Shown here in pieces: positions 43,434 through 50,323 of a DNA stretch of 64,000 bases. Each line of letters begins with the position of its first letter. Positions within the stretch are counted from its first letter, which is position 1. The DNA lies in NCBI GenBank assembly GCA_017507385.1, contig JAFWAX010000020.1, positions 1 to 64,000 on the forward strand, written 5' to 3'. The stretch comes from Bacteroidaceae bacterium. GTDB lineage: Bacteria > Bacteroidota > Bacteroidia > Bacteroidales > Bacteroidaceae. The notes beneath the pieces were generated by a model that saw nothing but the letters and a program-made list of their open reading frames with translations, was not told the origin of the DNA and did not search any database. The position numbers and the translations under genes were made by a program.

Positions 43434-45140
43434 ATGTTTCGTATTGTTATGAGCCGAATAGCTATTATATTCATTGTAGTGTTTTGCTGTGCTGACTGTA
43501 TGATGGCTAATTCTTTTTTCATCGAATCGGGTATCAAATACAAGGTCGTAGATAATGGGCATGTCAATGTCGCTGTACAGGATGACAGTCTGTACAGTTC
43601 TTATGCTTTCAAGGATTATGTTCTTGAAATCCCAGCAATAGTGAGACATGAAGGAAGGCGTTATCGTGTGAAGGAAATAGAGAAATATGCATTTACAACA
43701 TGTTGCGCAATAAAACATCTAAAGATTGGTGAAGGAATTGAGGTAATTTCAGATTATGCTTTTCAGGCTTGTGCTAATCTCGAGTCGGTAAGCATTCCTT
43801 CCAGTATAAGGGTCGTAGGGGCTGCTCCGTTCCAATATTGTACCAGTCTTACAACGATTGTTGTGGATAAGACGAATCCAATATTTGACAGCCGTGAGGG
43901 ATGCAACGCGATAATCAAGACAAAGGACAACTCCCTAATTGTGGGATGTGGTGCTACAAAGATTCCTTCTTCCGTAAGATGTATCGACAAGTATGCATTT
44001 ATGGGTTGTTTGGTGGAGGAACTTGCAATTCCTGATGGGGTGGAAAGAATCAATTTTTTTGCATTCAGCAGTTGTCCTAACCTAAAGAAAATCGTCATTC
44101 CTGCATCTGTAGAAACAATCGAAGAACTTGCTTTCGACAATTGTCCTGAAGTCATTTCCATTGTCGTTGACAAAAACAATACGGACTATGACTCTAGAAA
44201 TGGCTGTGACGCAATCATCTATACCTCCGACAACAAACTGATACTTGGTTGCAGTTCGACCATCATTCCTCAGGACATCGAGACAATAAGTGCATTCGCA
44301 TTCAGTCATTGTCGCAACCTTCAGAGAATTGTTGTCCCGGAAGGGGTGTCGTGTATTGCAGCTGGTGCTTTTGAATATTGTTCGAGCCTGAAGGAAGTTA
44401 TACTTCCTACAACTCTGGAATCTTTCATTGGTGGGTCAAACTTTGGCTATTGCACATCTCTGGAAAGCATCACCATACCAAAGGGCGTATGCAATATGGA
44501 GAGTGACATCTTCTGTGGGTGTATCTCATTGCAGAAGATAAGTGTCGATTCTGCTAACGAGACATTCGACAGCCGAAACAATTGCAATGCCGTGATTGAT
44601 ACAGAACAAAACAAATTGGTGGCTGGTTGCAAAGGGACAGTTATCGTTGATGGCATCAAGAGCATCGGTTCGCGGGCATTTTATAAGAGTGGGATAACTT
44701 CGGTTCATATACCTTCTTCCATTGAGTTTATCGAACCAGCTGCTTTCAAGGATTGTGAATACTGCATGTCAATTACGGTGGAAGAAAACAACAGAACTTA
44801 CAAGTCAGCAGGTTCGAACTCAGTTGTAGAGAAGGCGACGAATGAGTTGGTTCTTGCTTGCACCACTACCAAAATCTTTCCTGAGGTAAAAGTCGTGGGT
44901 GCCTACGCATTTATGAATACTCCATCCTTGGTGATTCTCCCTGAAGGAATCATTACAATAAAAGAGGGTGCGTTCTCAGAGTGCAAGACATTGCAGTCTG
45001 TCATCCTTCCTGCCTCCCTGAAAAGAATCGAAGAACGGGCATTTTACGACTGCAAGAACCTTGCTCATGTGGCATTGAAGAACAAGGGCACTGAGATTCA
45101 TAAATATGCATTTCCATTTGACAAAAAGTTTGGGAAATGA
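43434..45140 (+). CDS. BspA-type leucine-rich repeat surface protein (LRR_5)
   Basis: A 568-residue exported protein. A hydrophobic signal (IAIIFIVVFCCADCMMA) is followed by at least ten LRR_5 repeats of about 23 residues, of the form AFxxCxxLxxVxIPxSVxxI, for example YAFQACANLESVSIPSSIRV. Three insertions read TNPIFDSREGCNAII, NNTDYDSRNGCDAII and ANETFDSRNNCNAVI with a following L-I-x-GC. These also occur in Treponema/Bacteroidales BspA proteins, which bind host proteins or mediate adhesion. No C-terminal sorting domain is obvious. A small coupled ORF overlaps its stop. Confidence 0.9.
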   Translation: MFRIVMSRIAIIFIVVFCCADCMMANSFFIESGIKYKVVDNGHVNVAVQDDSLYSSYAFKDYVLEIPAIVRHEGRRYRVKEIEKYAFTTCCAIKHLKIGEGIEVISDYAFQACANLESVSIPSSIRVVGAAPFQYCTSLTTIVVDKTNPIFDSREGCNAIIKTKDNSLIVGCGATKIPSSVRCIDKYAFMGCLVEELAIPDGVERINFFAFSSCPNLKKIVIPASVETIEELAFDNCPEVISIVVDKNNTDYDSRNGCDAIIYTSDNKLILGCSSTIIPQDIETISAFAFSHCRNLQRIVVPEGVSCIAAGAFEYCSSLKEVILPTTLESFIGGSNFGYCTSLESITIPKGVCNMESDIFCGCISLQKISVDSANETFDSRNNCNAVIDTEQNKLVAGCKGTVIVDGIKSIGSRAFYKSGITSVHIPSSIEFIEPAAFKDCEYCMSITVEENNRTYKSAGSNSVVEKATNELVLACTTTKIFPEVKVVGAYAFMNTPSLVILPEGIITIKEGAFSECKTLQSVILPASLKRIEERAFYDCKNLAHVALKNKGTEIHKYAFPFDKKFGK

Positions 45141-45280
45141 TTGTTTTTCACATTCTAACACTAATTATCTTAGATGGCTGCATCTTCTGCATTTCAGAGA
45201 AACACTTTGAAAGAGCCATTAAAGAAGATTTGCCTTCATTACGTGAACAAGTGAGGGAATATCTGACAAAGGCAAAATGA
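45137..45280 (+). CDS. Possible 47-residue small membrane protein coupled to the LRR gene
   Basis: The ATG at 45137 overlaps the TGA of the LRR gene (ATGA). The frame reads MIVFHILTLIILDGCIFCIS and then a charged helix with FERAIKEDLPSLREQVREYL. It ends immediately before a strong terminator. Hydrophobic N-terminus plus amphipathic tail and translational coupling argue for a real small gene, but no homologue is recognised. Confidence 0.4.
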   Translation: MIVFHILTLIILDGCIFCISEKHFERAIKEDLPSLREQVREYLTKAK

Positions 45281-45330
45281 ACAAACTCCCTTGTGAAGCA
45301 TCAAGCTTTACGTGGGAGTTTGTTCATTTT
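45276..45330. terminator. Bidirectional intrinsic terminator after the LRR gene
   Basis: AATGAACAAACTCCC at 45276-45290 pairs perfectly with GGGAGTTTGTTCATT at 45314-45328 around a 23-base loop, followed by T-rich sequence. It separates the convergent LRR and secreted-protein genes. Confidence 0.85.
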
Positions 45331-45352
45331 ATATTAAATACCTAACAAAGTG

Positions 45353-46081
45353 TTATTCAACGAGTACCTTCTTCACTGTTCCGTCCTCTTGACGCACAAT
45401 ATTCACACCGCTTTGAGTAGAAGGTAACTGATAGCCAGCAACCGAATAACGGGTTGTAGGAACAGGAATTTCTGCTACTCGTTTAATACGTGTCGTTTGC
45501 TTGTCTATTTTGTATAAACACTCATAATCACCTTTATCATCACCTCTGAGAGAGGAATAGCATGGTGCGCCTAAATATAACTTTCCATTCATTCGATAAA
45601 TATCAAAAGGACCGGACTCATCAAAATCAACAGTTTTACACGTCTGCAAAACTGTACCATCTTCTGAAACAATTTCAAATCCACCTTCTGAAGAGTTTCT
45701 TATATACTCAAACTTTTCATCATCATTGAATAGTGTCTGTGTCAAATAGAAAGTTCCTGCATCATCATCAGTAGGAAAGGAGTTTCCATCAAAATCCCTA
45801 TAGAGAAATCGTCTGACACCGTGTGTGACATTGATTGTTTTTACTATTTCAAAATCATCATTATAAACATAAACAGGGAAGCTCTCAGGACTGCTTGATT
45901 CCTCCCAAGGACTACTTGATAAATAAAAGTTTTTCCCAAAAGTAAAATCTTTCGGAATCACATAACAATATCCTTCCGAGTAAGATGTGGAAACCTCAGT
46001 CAAACCATTTGAACCCTGTGCTTGTACATTTGCAACAACTGACATTGCCAGCATTACAGTAAAAAAATAAACTTTTTTCAT
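45353..46081 (-). CDS. Secreted protein of unknown function with Prevotella-type C-terminal segment
   Basis: A 242-residue protein with a signal peptide (MKKVYFFTVMLAMSVVANVQ, cut after about 22). The body is rich in Tyr, Asp and Phe (YVYNDDFEIVKTINV, FDIYRMNGKLYLGAPCYSS) and could be a beta-propeller or LRR-neighbour type domain, but I do not recognise a family. The end YSVAGYQLPSTQSGVNIVRQ then KKVLVE matches the short C-terminal segment (Y-x-x-x-G-x-x-x...G-x-x-I-x-...K-x-x) common to many exported Bacteroidales proteins. A long structured RNA ends about 50 bases upstream of its ATG, so the gene may be read by run-through or attenuation. Confidence 0.6.
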   Translation of the reverse strand: MKKVYFFTVMLAMSVVANVQAQGSNGLTEVSTSYSEGYCYVIPKDFTFGKNFYLSSSPWEESSSPESFPVYVYNDDFEIVKTINVTHGVRRFLYRDFDGNSFPTDDDAGTFYLTQTLFNDDEKFEYIRNSSEGGFEIVSEDGTVLQTCKTVDFDESGPFDIYRMNGKLYLGAPCYSSLRGDDKGDYECLYKIDKQTTRIKRVAEIPVPTTRYSVAGYQLPSTQSGVNIVRQEDGTVKKVLVE

Positions 46082-46130
46082 TTTACATATTATTAAAGAT
46101 TAATAAAAAAATAAAAGCATAAAACAAGAA

Positions 46131-46160
46131 GGCATAAAAATGGCGTGGCCATTCTTATGC
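46131..46160 (-). terminator. Terminator-like hairpin of the candidate RNA
   Basis: A 13-bp stem (one G-U pair) with loop CAC on the minus strand is followed by CTTCTTGTTTT and, further on, TTTTATTTTTTT. It stands before the ATG of the secreted-protein gene, so it could act as an attenuator. Confidence 0.6.
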
Positions 46161-46390
46161 GCTTAACTATGGGGCGAGCCTAAGAAAATCGAAACCCCAA
46201 TCCACCTATAAGAATATGCCACACCACTAAAAGGTGCGTGCACATTATACGGTGAATATGGGTGAACCTCTCATCTTGGCTCATCCTCACATTATTAAAT
46301 CGTGACTATTTCGAAAGAAGTTTCTTAGGCTCTTCGTTAAGCGCGAAATAATATGTTAATGCAACAGATTCGGGATTTCTCCCCCGAAAC
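46131..46390 (-). ncRNA. Candidate structured RNA (standalone or leader) upstream of the secreted-protein gene
   Basis: On the minus strand a complete promoter (TTTG, 20 bases, TAATTTTG) at 46427-46396 starts a roughly 260-base transcript with no reading frame. GCGCTTAAC and GAGCCTAAGAAA near its 5' part (46349-46320) pair with TTTTCTTAGGCTC and GTTAAGCGC near its 3' part (46188-46160), enclosing several hairpins such as CGCACC-TTTTAGT-GGTGTG. A 5' hairpin TTCGGG/CCCGAA lies near 46375. It ends in a 13-bp hairpin (GCATAAGAATGGC-CAC-GCC...) followed by T-rich sequence. I cannot name the family. 6S RNA and the Rfam Bacteroidales-1 RNA are the first models to test; RNase P and tmRNA signatures are absent. 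Confidence 0.6.
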
Positions 46391-46395
46391 CGATG

Positions 46396-46427
46396 CAAAA
46401 TTAAAAATTTAATTGAACATAAACAAA
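46396..46427 (-). promoter_or_regulatory. Full Bacteroidota-type promoter of the candidate RNA
   Basis: TTTG (46427-46424), a 20-base spacer and TAATTTTG (46403-46396) on the minus strand match both consensus boxes and spacing. Confidence 0.7.
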
Positions 46428-46510
46428 TTTTAGGGATTTTTTTTCAGAAAGAGGGAAATTGAAGTCACTTTCCTTTTCTCTTACCTGCTTAAAACCATGC
46501 CTTACTATAC

Positions 46511-46556
46511 CGTACCCCTCGGGTCCGCCATGGTGGACCCGAGGGGTACGATTTGG
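46511..46556. repeat. Two-unit 23-bp palindromic array upstream of the HU-like gene (family A)
   Basis: Units begin at 46511 and 46534, with cores CGTACCCCTCGGGTCCG and TGGACCCGAGGGGTACG. Together 46511-46550 form one 40-bp palindrome with CCATGG at its centre and a single mismatched pair. The remaining bases of this 661-bp gap are the candidate RNA (46131-46390), AT-rich sequence and the HU promoter. Confidence 0.9.
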
Positions 46557-46635
46557 ATAACTATACGCATTTTGAGTCATCAGAAAGGAGAACAGAATTG
46601 CATCGTGCTCAAACTGAGGAGATTATAAAAAGGTA

Positions 46636-46666
46636 TTGACTTTTGCAAAAAAATGTTGTATCTTTG
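46636..46666 (+). promoter_or_regulatory. Promoter of the HU-like gene
   Basis: TTG at 46636-46638, a 20-base spacer and TATCTTTG at 46659-46666. The leader to the ATG is about 70 bases and contains an AACCCTTATTATTAACC stretch. Confidence 0.65.
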
Positions 46667-46742
46667 CAGTGGGAAACAGAAGAAAAACACAGCTGAAAGT
46701 TTCCGTTAACCCTTATTATTAACCATTAAAACCTTTTATATT

Positions 46743-47147
46743 ATGAGCATTGCTTACCGTAAAGTGAAAAGAAGTGTCATCAAGCCAGACCACACCCAGT
46801 CAGAGGCATGGCTGATGCAGCAAGTGAATCCGTCGCTTGTCAATTTTGAGAATTTCGTAAAGGAGTGTGTGCTGTCGCAAGGAGTGGCAGCAGCACAGGT
46901 GAAAGGCATCGCTGCTGCCATGTCGGACCGTCTGAGCCACTACCTGGCACTGGGACATGGGGTGCGGATTGACGGCATCGGCACGCTGAAGCCTGTCTTT
47001 AATGCATCGAGCGCTGAGAGTCCTGAACAGCTGGATGCTCAGTGTGTACGTAGTGTGAAGGTGCGTTTCTATCCGCACAAGGAGTTCCAAAAGATGCTGA
47101 ACAGAATGGAGTTTGAGGATGTGGAGGTGCTGGACGAGGAAGAATGA
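46743..47147 (+). CDS. HU-like DNA-binding protein (HU-HIG type)
   Basis: The 134-residue protein starts MSIAYRKVKRSVIKPDHTQS and continues with VNFENFVKECVLSQGVAAAQ then VKGIAAAMSDRLSHYLALGH. VRIDGIGTLKPVF is the HU-fold beta-turn that begins the DNA-binding arm. This belongs to the HU, DNA-binding (HU-HIG, PF18291) group, abundant as paralogues in Prevotella and Bacteroides. It probably binds DNA as a dimer and may shape the nucleoid; specific targets are unknown. The acidic tail EDVEVLDEEE is typical. A strong promoter and strong terminator make it a monocistronic, highly expressed unit. Confidence 0.9.
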   Translation: MSIAYRKVKRSVIKPDHTQSEAWLMQQVNPSLVNFENFVKECVLSQGVAAAQVKGIAAAMSDRLSHYLALGHGVRIDGIGTLKPVFNASSAESPEQLDAQCVRSVKVRFYPHKEFQKMLNRMEFEDVEVLDEEE

Positions 47148-47149
47148 AA

Positions 47150-47188
47150 ACAAAACGTGCAGCATCGGGAGGATGCTGCACGTTTTGT
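47150..47188. terminator. Bidirectional intrinsic terminator between HU-like gene and nadC
   Basis: ACAAAACGTGCAGCATC at 47150-47166 pairs perfectly (17 bp) with 47172-47188 around a 5-base loop, with A and T runs at its ends. Confidence 0.9.
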
Positions 47189-47206
47189 TTATGCGTTCTC
47201 TTTTCT

Positions 47207-48082
47207 TTACTTGATAATGAGTTTGTCGCTTCCTGCTGCCTTGAAACTCATGTCGAGTCCTTTGACAGAGTGGGTCAATGCTCCGAAGGAGATGAAGTCC
47301 ACGCCTGCCTTGGCATAAGGTATCATGGTGTCGAAGGTGATGCCGCCAGAGGATTCTGTTTCGGCACGACCTGCCACGAGCTGCACGGCCTTGGCAGTGT
47401 CTTCGGGCGTGAAGTTGTCGAACATGATGCGGTCGCAACCTTCGGCAAGGGCTTCTTCCAGCTCTTTCCAGTTGCGCACCTCACACTCTATCTTGAGGTC
47501 CTTACCATGCTCCTTGCAGTATTGCTTGGCGCGTGAGATGGCATTGTGGATGCCGCCACAGAAGTCGATATGATTGTCTTTCAGCAGAATCATGTCGAAG
47601 AGTCCGATGCGGTGGTTCATGCCTCCGCCAATCTTGACCGCTTCTTTCTCCAGCATACGCATGCCTGGAGTGGTCTTGCGTGTGTCGAGCACACGGGTCT
47701 TGGTACCGGCATCGATGAGTGCCTGCTGGTACTTGTTGGTCATAGTGGCTATGCCGCTCATGCGCTGAAGGATATTGAGCATGAGGCGCTCTGTCTGGAG
47801 CAGGCTCTGTTCCTTGCCTTTCACAGACATGACGATGTCGCCGGGCTTGACGTGAGCGCCATCCTGTATATAGACTTCCACCTCCATGGTGGGGTCAAAG
47901 CGGCGAAACACTTCTTTTGCAATTTCTACTCCTGCAAAGATTCCCTCCTCCTTGATGAGGAGCTTGCTCTCGCCATAGGCATCAGCAGGGATACAACAAA
48001 GTGTGGTATGGTCGCCATCGCCTATATCTTCGGCAAAGGCCAGGTCTATCAGCCTGTCGTTCAGTTCTTCTACACTTAACAT
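47207..48082 (-). CDS. nadC: Nicotinate-nucleotide diphosphorylase (carboxylating)
   Basis: The 291-residue enzyme converts quinolinate and PRPP to nicotinate mononucleotide in NAD synthesis. It has FAEDIGDGDHTTLCCIP, ERLMLNILQRMSGIATMTNK, TRVLDTRKTTPGMRMLEKEA near residue 138, the PRPP/quinolinate site GGGMNHRIGLFDMILLKDNH, and IMFDNFTPED near 212. The late ESSGGITFDTMIPYAKAGVD closes the barrel. I chose ATG 48082 (MLSVEELNDRL); a longer frame from 48112 would begin inside the upstream barrel gene. No nadA or nadB lies nearby. Confidence 0.95.
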   Translation of the reverse strand: MLSVEELNDRLIDLAFAEDIGDGDHTTLCCIPADAYGESKLLIKEEGIFAGVEIAKEVFRRFDPTMEVEVYIQDGAHVKPGDIVMSVKGKEQSLLQTERLMLNILQRMSGIATMTNKYQQALIDAGTKTRVLDTRKTTPGMRMLEKEAVKIGGGMNHRIGLFDMILLKDNHIDFCGGIHNAISRAKQYCKEHGKDLKIECEVRNWKELEEALAEGCDRIMFDNFTPEDTAKAVQLVAGRAETESSGGITFDTMIPYAKAGVDFISFGALTHSVKGLDMSFKAAGSDKLIIK

Positions 48083-48099
48083 ATAGCTTTTATTGTTTT

Positions 48100-48582
48100 T
48101 TAGAAATACCATGCGAGTCCTACTTTCAATCCGAACTCGCTCCTGTCAGAGAAGTCGGAGAGAGAAAGGTCGTAATAGAGGGAAGGCTCAACGGTCAGGT
48201 GACGATTGAGGAAGAAGCAGTAGCCTACCTCGGGCGTGAGCTGTACATCGTTGAAGTTTTTCGCCCCATGAATATACTTGGCTCCAGCCTGCAAGAAGAG
48301 TCCGTTCTGCTCGATGAGATAACGGCACTTGGCACCTGCGTAGAAGTGCTGCATGTCGGAGTTGTGATAGTCGAAGCCAACTTCGGCAATCGCCAGCCAT
48401 GCCTCTTCAAACATATAGCCTCCGTTCACACCTAAGTTGAGGGCGAACTTGCTGTCTTTGCTGTAGGAGAGTCCTGCTGAGTTGGTGGTTGCACCAAGAT
48501 AATACTTTCCCTTCTCGAACTGTGCAGACGCAGTGCTGACACCTGCGATGACAAGAAGCATCGCGAAAAACAATCTTTTCAT
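48100..48582 (-). CDS. Small outer-membrane beta-barrel protein
   Basis: A 160-residue protein with a signal peptide (MKRLFFAMLLVIAGVSTASA). It has alternating strands ending in an aromatic residue (GLAWYF), as expected for an eight-stranded barrel of the OMP_b-brl type. Repeated patterns such as KFALNLGVNGGYMFEEAWLA and LFLQAGAKYIHG are amphipathic strands. The function is unknown. It lies 17 bp upstream of nadC and 2 bp after the small membrane protein gene, in one operon with cstA. Confidence 0.8.
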   Translation of the reverse strand: MKRLFFAMLLVIAGVSTASAQFEKGKYYLGATTNSAGLSYSKDSKFALNLGVNGGYMFEEAWLAIAEVGFDYHNSDMQHFYAGAKCRYLIEQNGLFLQAGAKYIHGAKNFNDVQLTPEVGYCFFLNRHLTVEPSLYYDLSLSDFSDRSEFGLKVGLAWYF

Positions 48583-48584
48583 AA

Positions 48585-48770
48585 TTACTTGATTTTGTTT
48601 TTATATTGTTCTTTTCTGTATAAAGCCCACATCAATGTGCCGCAGATGACAGCATAGGTCAGTATGTGCGGCAGGTAAGCTGTCCATGTGTTCCATTTCA
48701 CGCCATTGTAGATGTAGAATCCTATGCCGACGAGGAAGAAAGCCACCGGCTGCCAGATGTAACGTTTCAT
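48585..48770 (-). CDS. Small membrane protein downstream of cstA
   Basis: A 61-residue protein with two hydrophobic segments (PVAFFLVGIGFYIYNGV and LPHILTYAVICGTLMWALY) and a basic C-terminus (RKEQYKNKIK). Its ATG overlaps the cstA stop (ATGA), showing translational coupling. Size and position resemble the small partner proteins found beside CstA-type carriers in other bacteria (for example YbdD/YjiX beside CstA/BtsT), but the sequence is not of that family. A helper subunit role is an inference from position. Confidence 0.7.
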   Translation of the reverse strand: MKRYIWQPVAFFLVGIGFYIYNGVKWNTWTAYLPHILTYAVICGTLMWALYRKEQYKNKIK

Positions 48771-50251
48771 TTTCTGTAAAGTTTTTTAGCCCACATGATA
48801 TAACAAACTAAAATGCCCAGCACCACCAGACCTCCAAGCGTGTAAGAAAGGGTATGGTTCAGCTGGAAGCCCTCTGGGGCAATCAGGATATAGGTGGTGC
48901 AGACCATGGTCATCCACAAGGCTGGCACAAGCGGTATGAGCACGGTGTAGAGATTTCTTGCCTCTGCTGCACATCTCTTTGTCATCCATACAGTCACAGC
49001 CCACAGCGTGAAGACTGAAAGGCTCTGATTGAACCATGCGAAATAGCGCCACAGGATGTCGAAGTTGACGAACATCAGGACGATGCTCACCACAAAGATA
49101 GGCAACGACAGGACGATGCGCTTGTATATCTTGTTTTGCTTGTAGTGCATGAAGTCTGCCGCAATCAGACGAGCGCTGCGGAACGCTGTGTCACCGCTGG
49201 TGATAGGCGCTGCCACCACGCCAAGGAGAGCGAGCACCGCTCCGACCTTGCCGAGCCAACTGGAGCAAATGGCATTGACCAATACGGCTGGCGATGGCTT
49301 GCCTGTCTCTGGATTAACCATGGCAGCCAGCAATTTCTCGTAAGGCGTGTCACCTGCCACATTGAGGCTGTCAGCAAACTTGATGGCTGCAGCTGCCCAG
49401 ATCAGGGCTACAAGCCCCTCTGTTATCATTGCTCCGTAGAAGATGGGACGACCATATTTCTCGTTCTTCATGCATCGAGCCATCATCGGGCTTTGCGTAG
49501 CATGGAAGCCGCTCACTGCACCACAGGCTATCGTGATGAACAGACCCGGGAAGATTGGCATCGTGCTGGTAGGATGATGGTTGCTGAATGCCTCTGTTAT
49601 CTCTGGCATCGTGCCATCATATACAAAGATGCCATATCCCAAGCCTACAGCCATCACCAGCAACGCCACTCCAAACACGGGATAGATCTTGCCTATGAGC
49701 TTATCAACTGGCAGCAAGGTGGCCAGAATATAGTATATGATGATGATGACCACCCAGAAATACTTGGACCACAGGAAACCTTGGTCAACCATCATGCCAT
49801 CGAGGATGTCGGCAGGAGTCGTCACAAAGACAGCTCCCACAAGCACCATCAGCACCAACGACATGACACGCAACGCAAAGCGCGCCACAGTGCCCAGTTC
49901 ATCGCCCACTATCTCGGGCAAGCTGGCGCCATTCTTGCGGATGCTAATCATGCCCGACATGTAGTCATGCACAGCACCTCCGAAGATGCATCCCAGCACA
50001 ATCCAGAAATAAGCGCTCGGGCCGAACAAGATACCTTGAATGGCACCAAAGATGGGTCCTGTTCCTGCTATGTTAAGGAACTGAATGAGGAACACCTTCC
50101 ATGTTGGCATGGGAATGTAGTCAACTCCATCCTGAGAGGCGTAGCATGGAGTCTGCCTTTTCGAATCAGCACCAAACACTCTGTCCACAAAAGCTCCATA
50201 CAGGACATAGCCCAAAATCAGGAGCAGCAACGATGTGATAAATGTAACCAT
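48767..50251 (-). CDS. cstA: Carbon-starvation CstA family transporter
   Basis: A 494-residue inner-membrane carrier with about 14 hydrophobic segments. The N-terminal signature is VDYIPMPTWKVFLIQFLNIA, GPIFGAIQGILFGPSAYFWI and GCIFGGAVHDYMSGMISIRK. CGAVSGFHATQSPMMARCMK near residue 240 and GDTAFRSARLIAADF near 355 are further CstA marks. Known CstA proteins import peptides or pyruvate. At 494 residues it is the shorter CstA form common in Bacteroidota. The gene is divergent from the GHL10-type gene with closely spaced promoters. Confidence 0.94.
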   Translation of the reverse strand: MVTFITSLLLLILGYVLYGAFVDRVFGADSKRQTPCYASQDGVDYIPMPTWKVFLIQFLNIAGTGPIFGAIQGILFGPSAYFWIVLGCIFGGAVHDYMSGMISIRKNGASLPEIVGDELGTVARFALRVMSLVLMVLVGAVFVTTPADILDGMMVDQGFLWSKYFWVVIIIIYYILATLLPVDKLIGKIYPVFGVALLVMAVGLGYGIFVYDGTMPEITEAFSNHHPTSTMPIFPGLFITIACGAVSGFHATQSPMMARCMKNEKYGRPIFYGAMITEGLVALIWAAAAIKFADSLNVAGDTPYEKLLAAMVNPETGKPSPAVLVNAICSSWLGKVGAVLALLGVVAAPITSGDTAFRSARLIAADFMHYKQNKIYKRIVLSLPIFVVSIVLMFVNFDILWRYFAWFNQSLSVFTLWAVTVWMTKRCAAEARNLYTVLIPLVPALWMTMVCTTYILIAPEGFQLNHTLSYTLGGLVVLGILVCYIMWAKKLYRK

Positions 50252-50276
50252 ATCTATTTATTGAATATTTATGTGG

Positions 50277-50304
50277 CAAAAATACGGAATTATCCGTATC
50301 TTTG
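50277..50304. promoter_or_regulatory. Divergent promoter pair: cstA and GHL10-type gene
   Basis: TATTTTTG on the minus strand (50284-50277) precedes cstA. TATCTTTG on the plus strand (50297-50304) precedes the hydrolase gene by 20 bases. ACGGAATTATCCGT, an inverted repeat at 50284-50297, lies exactly between them and could be a shared operator. Confidence 0.6.
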
Positions 50305-50323
50305 CAAAAAAAATAAGAAGATA

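Noticed and set aside
46131..46390. RNase P RNA or tmRNA at this place
   Set aside because: The conserved GAGGAAAGTCC-type core, the tmRNA 5' end and the TTCGAATCC...CCA arm are not present.
49136..50323. Long plus-strand open frame continuing upstream of the GHL10-type gene
   Set aside because: It runs antisense through cstA, whose motifs are clear. The true gene has its own promoter, ATG and signal peptide at 50324.
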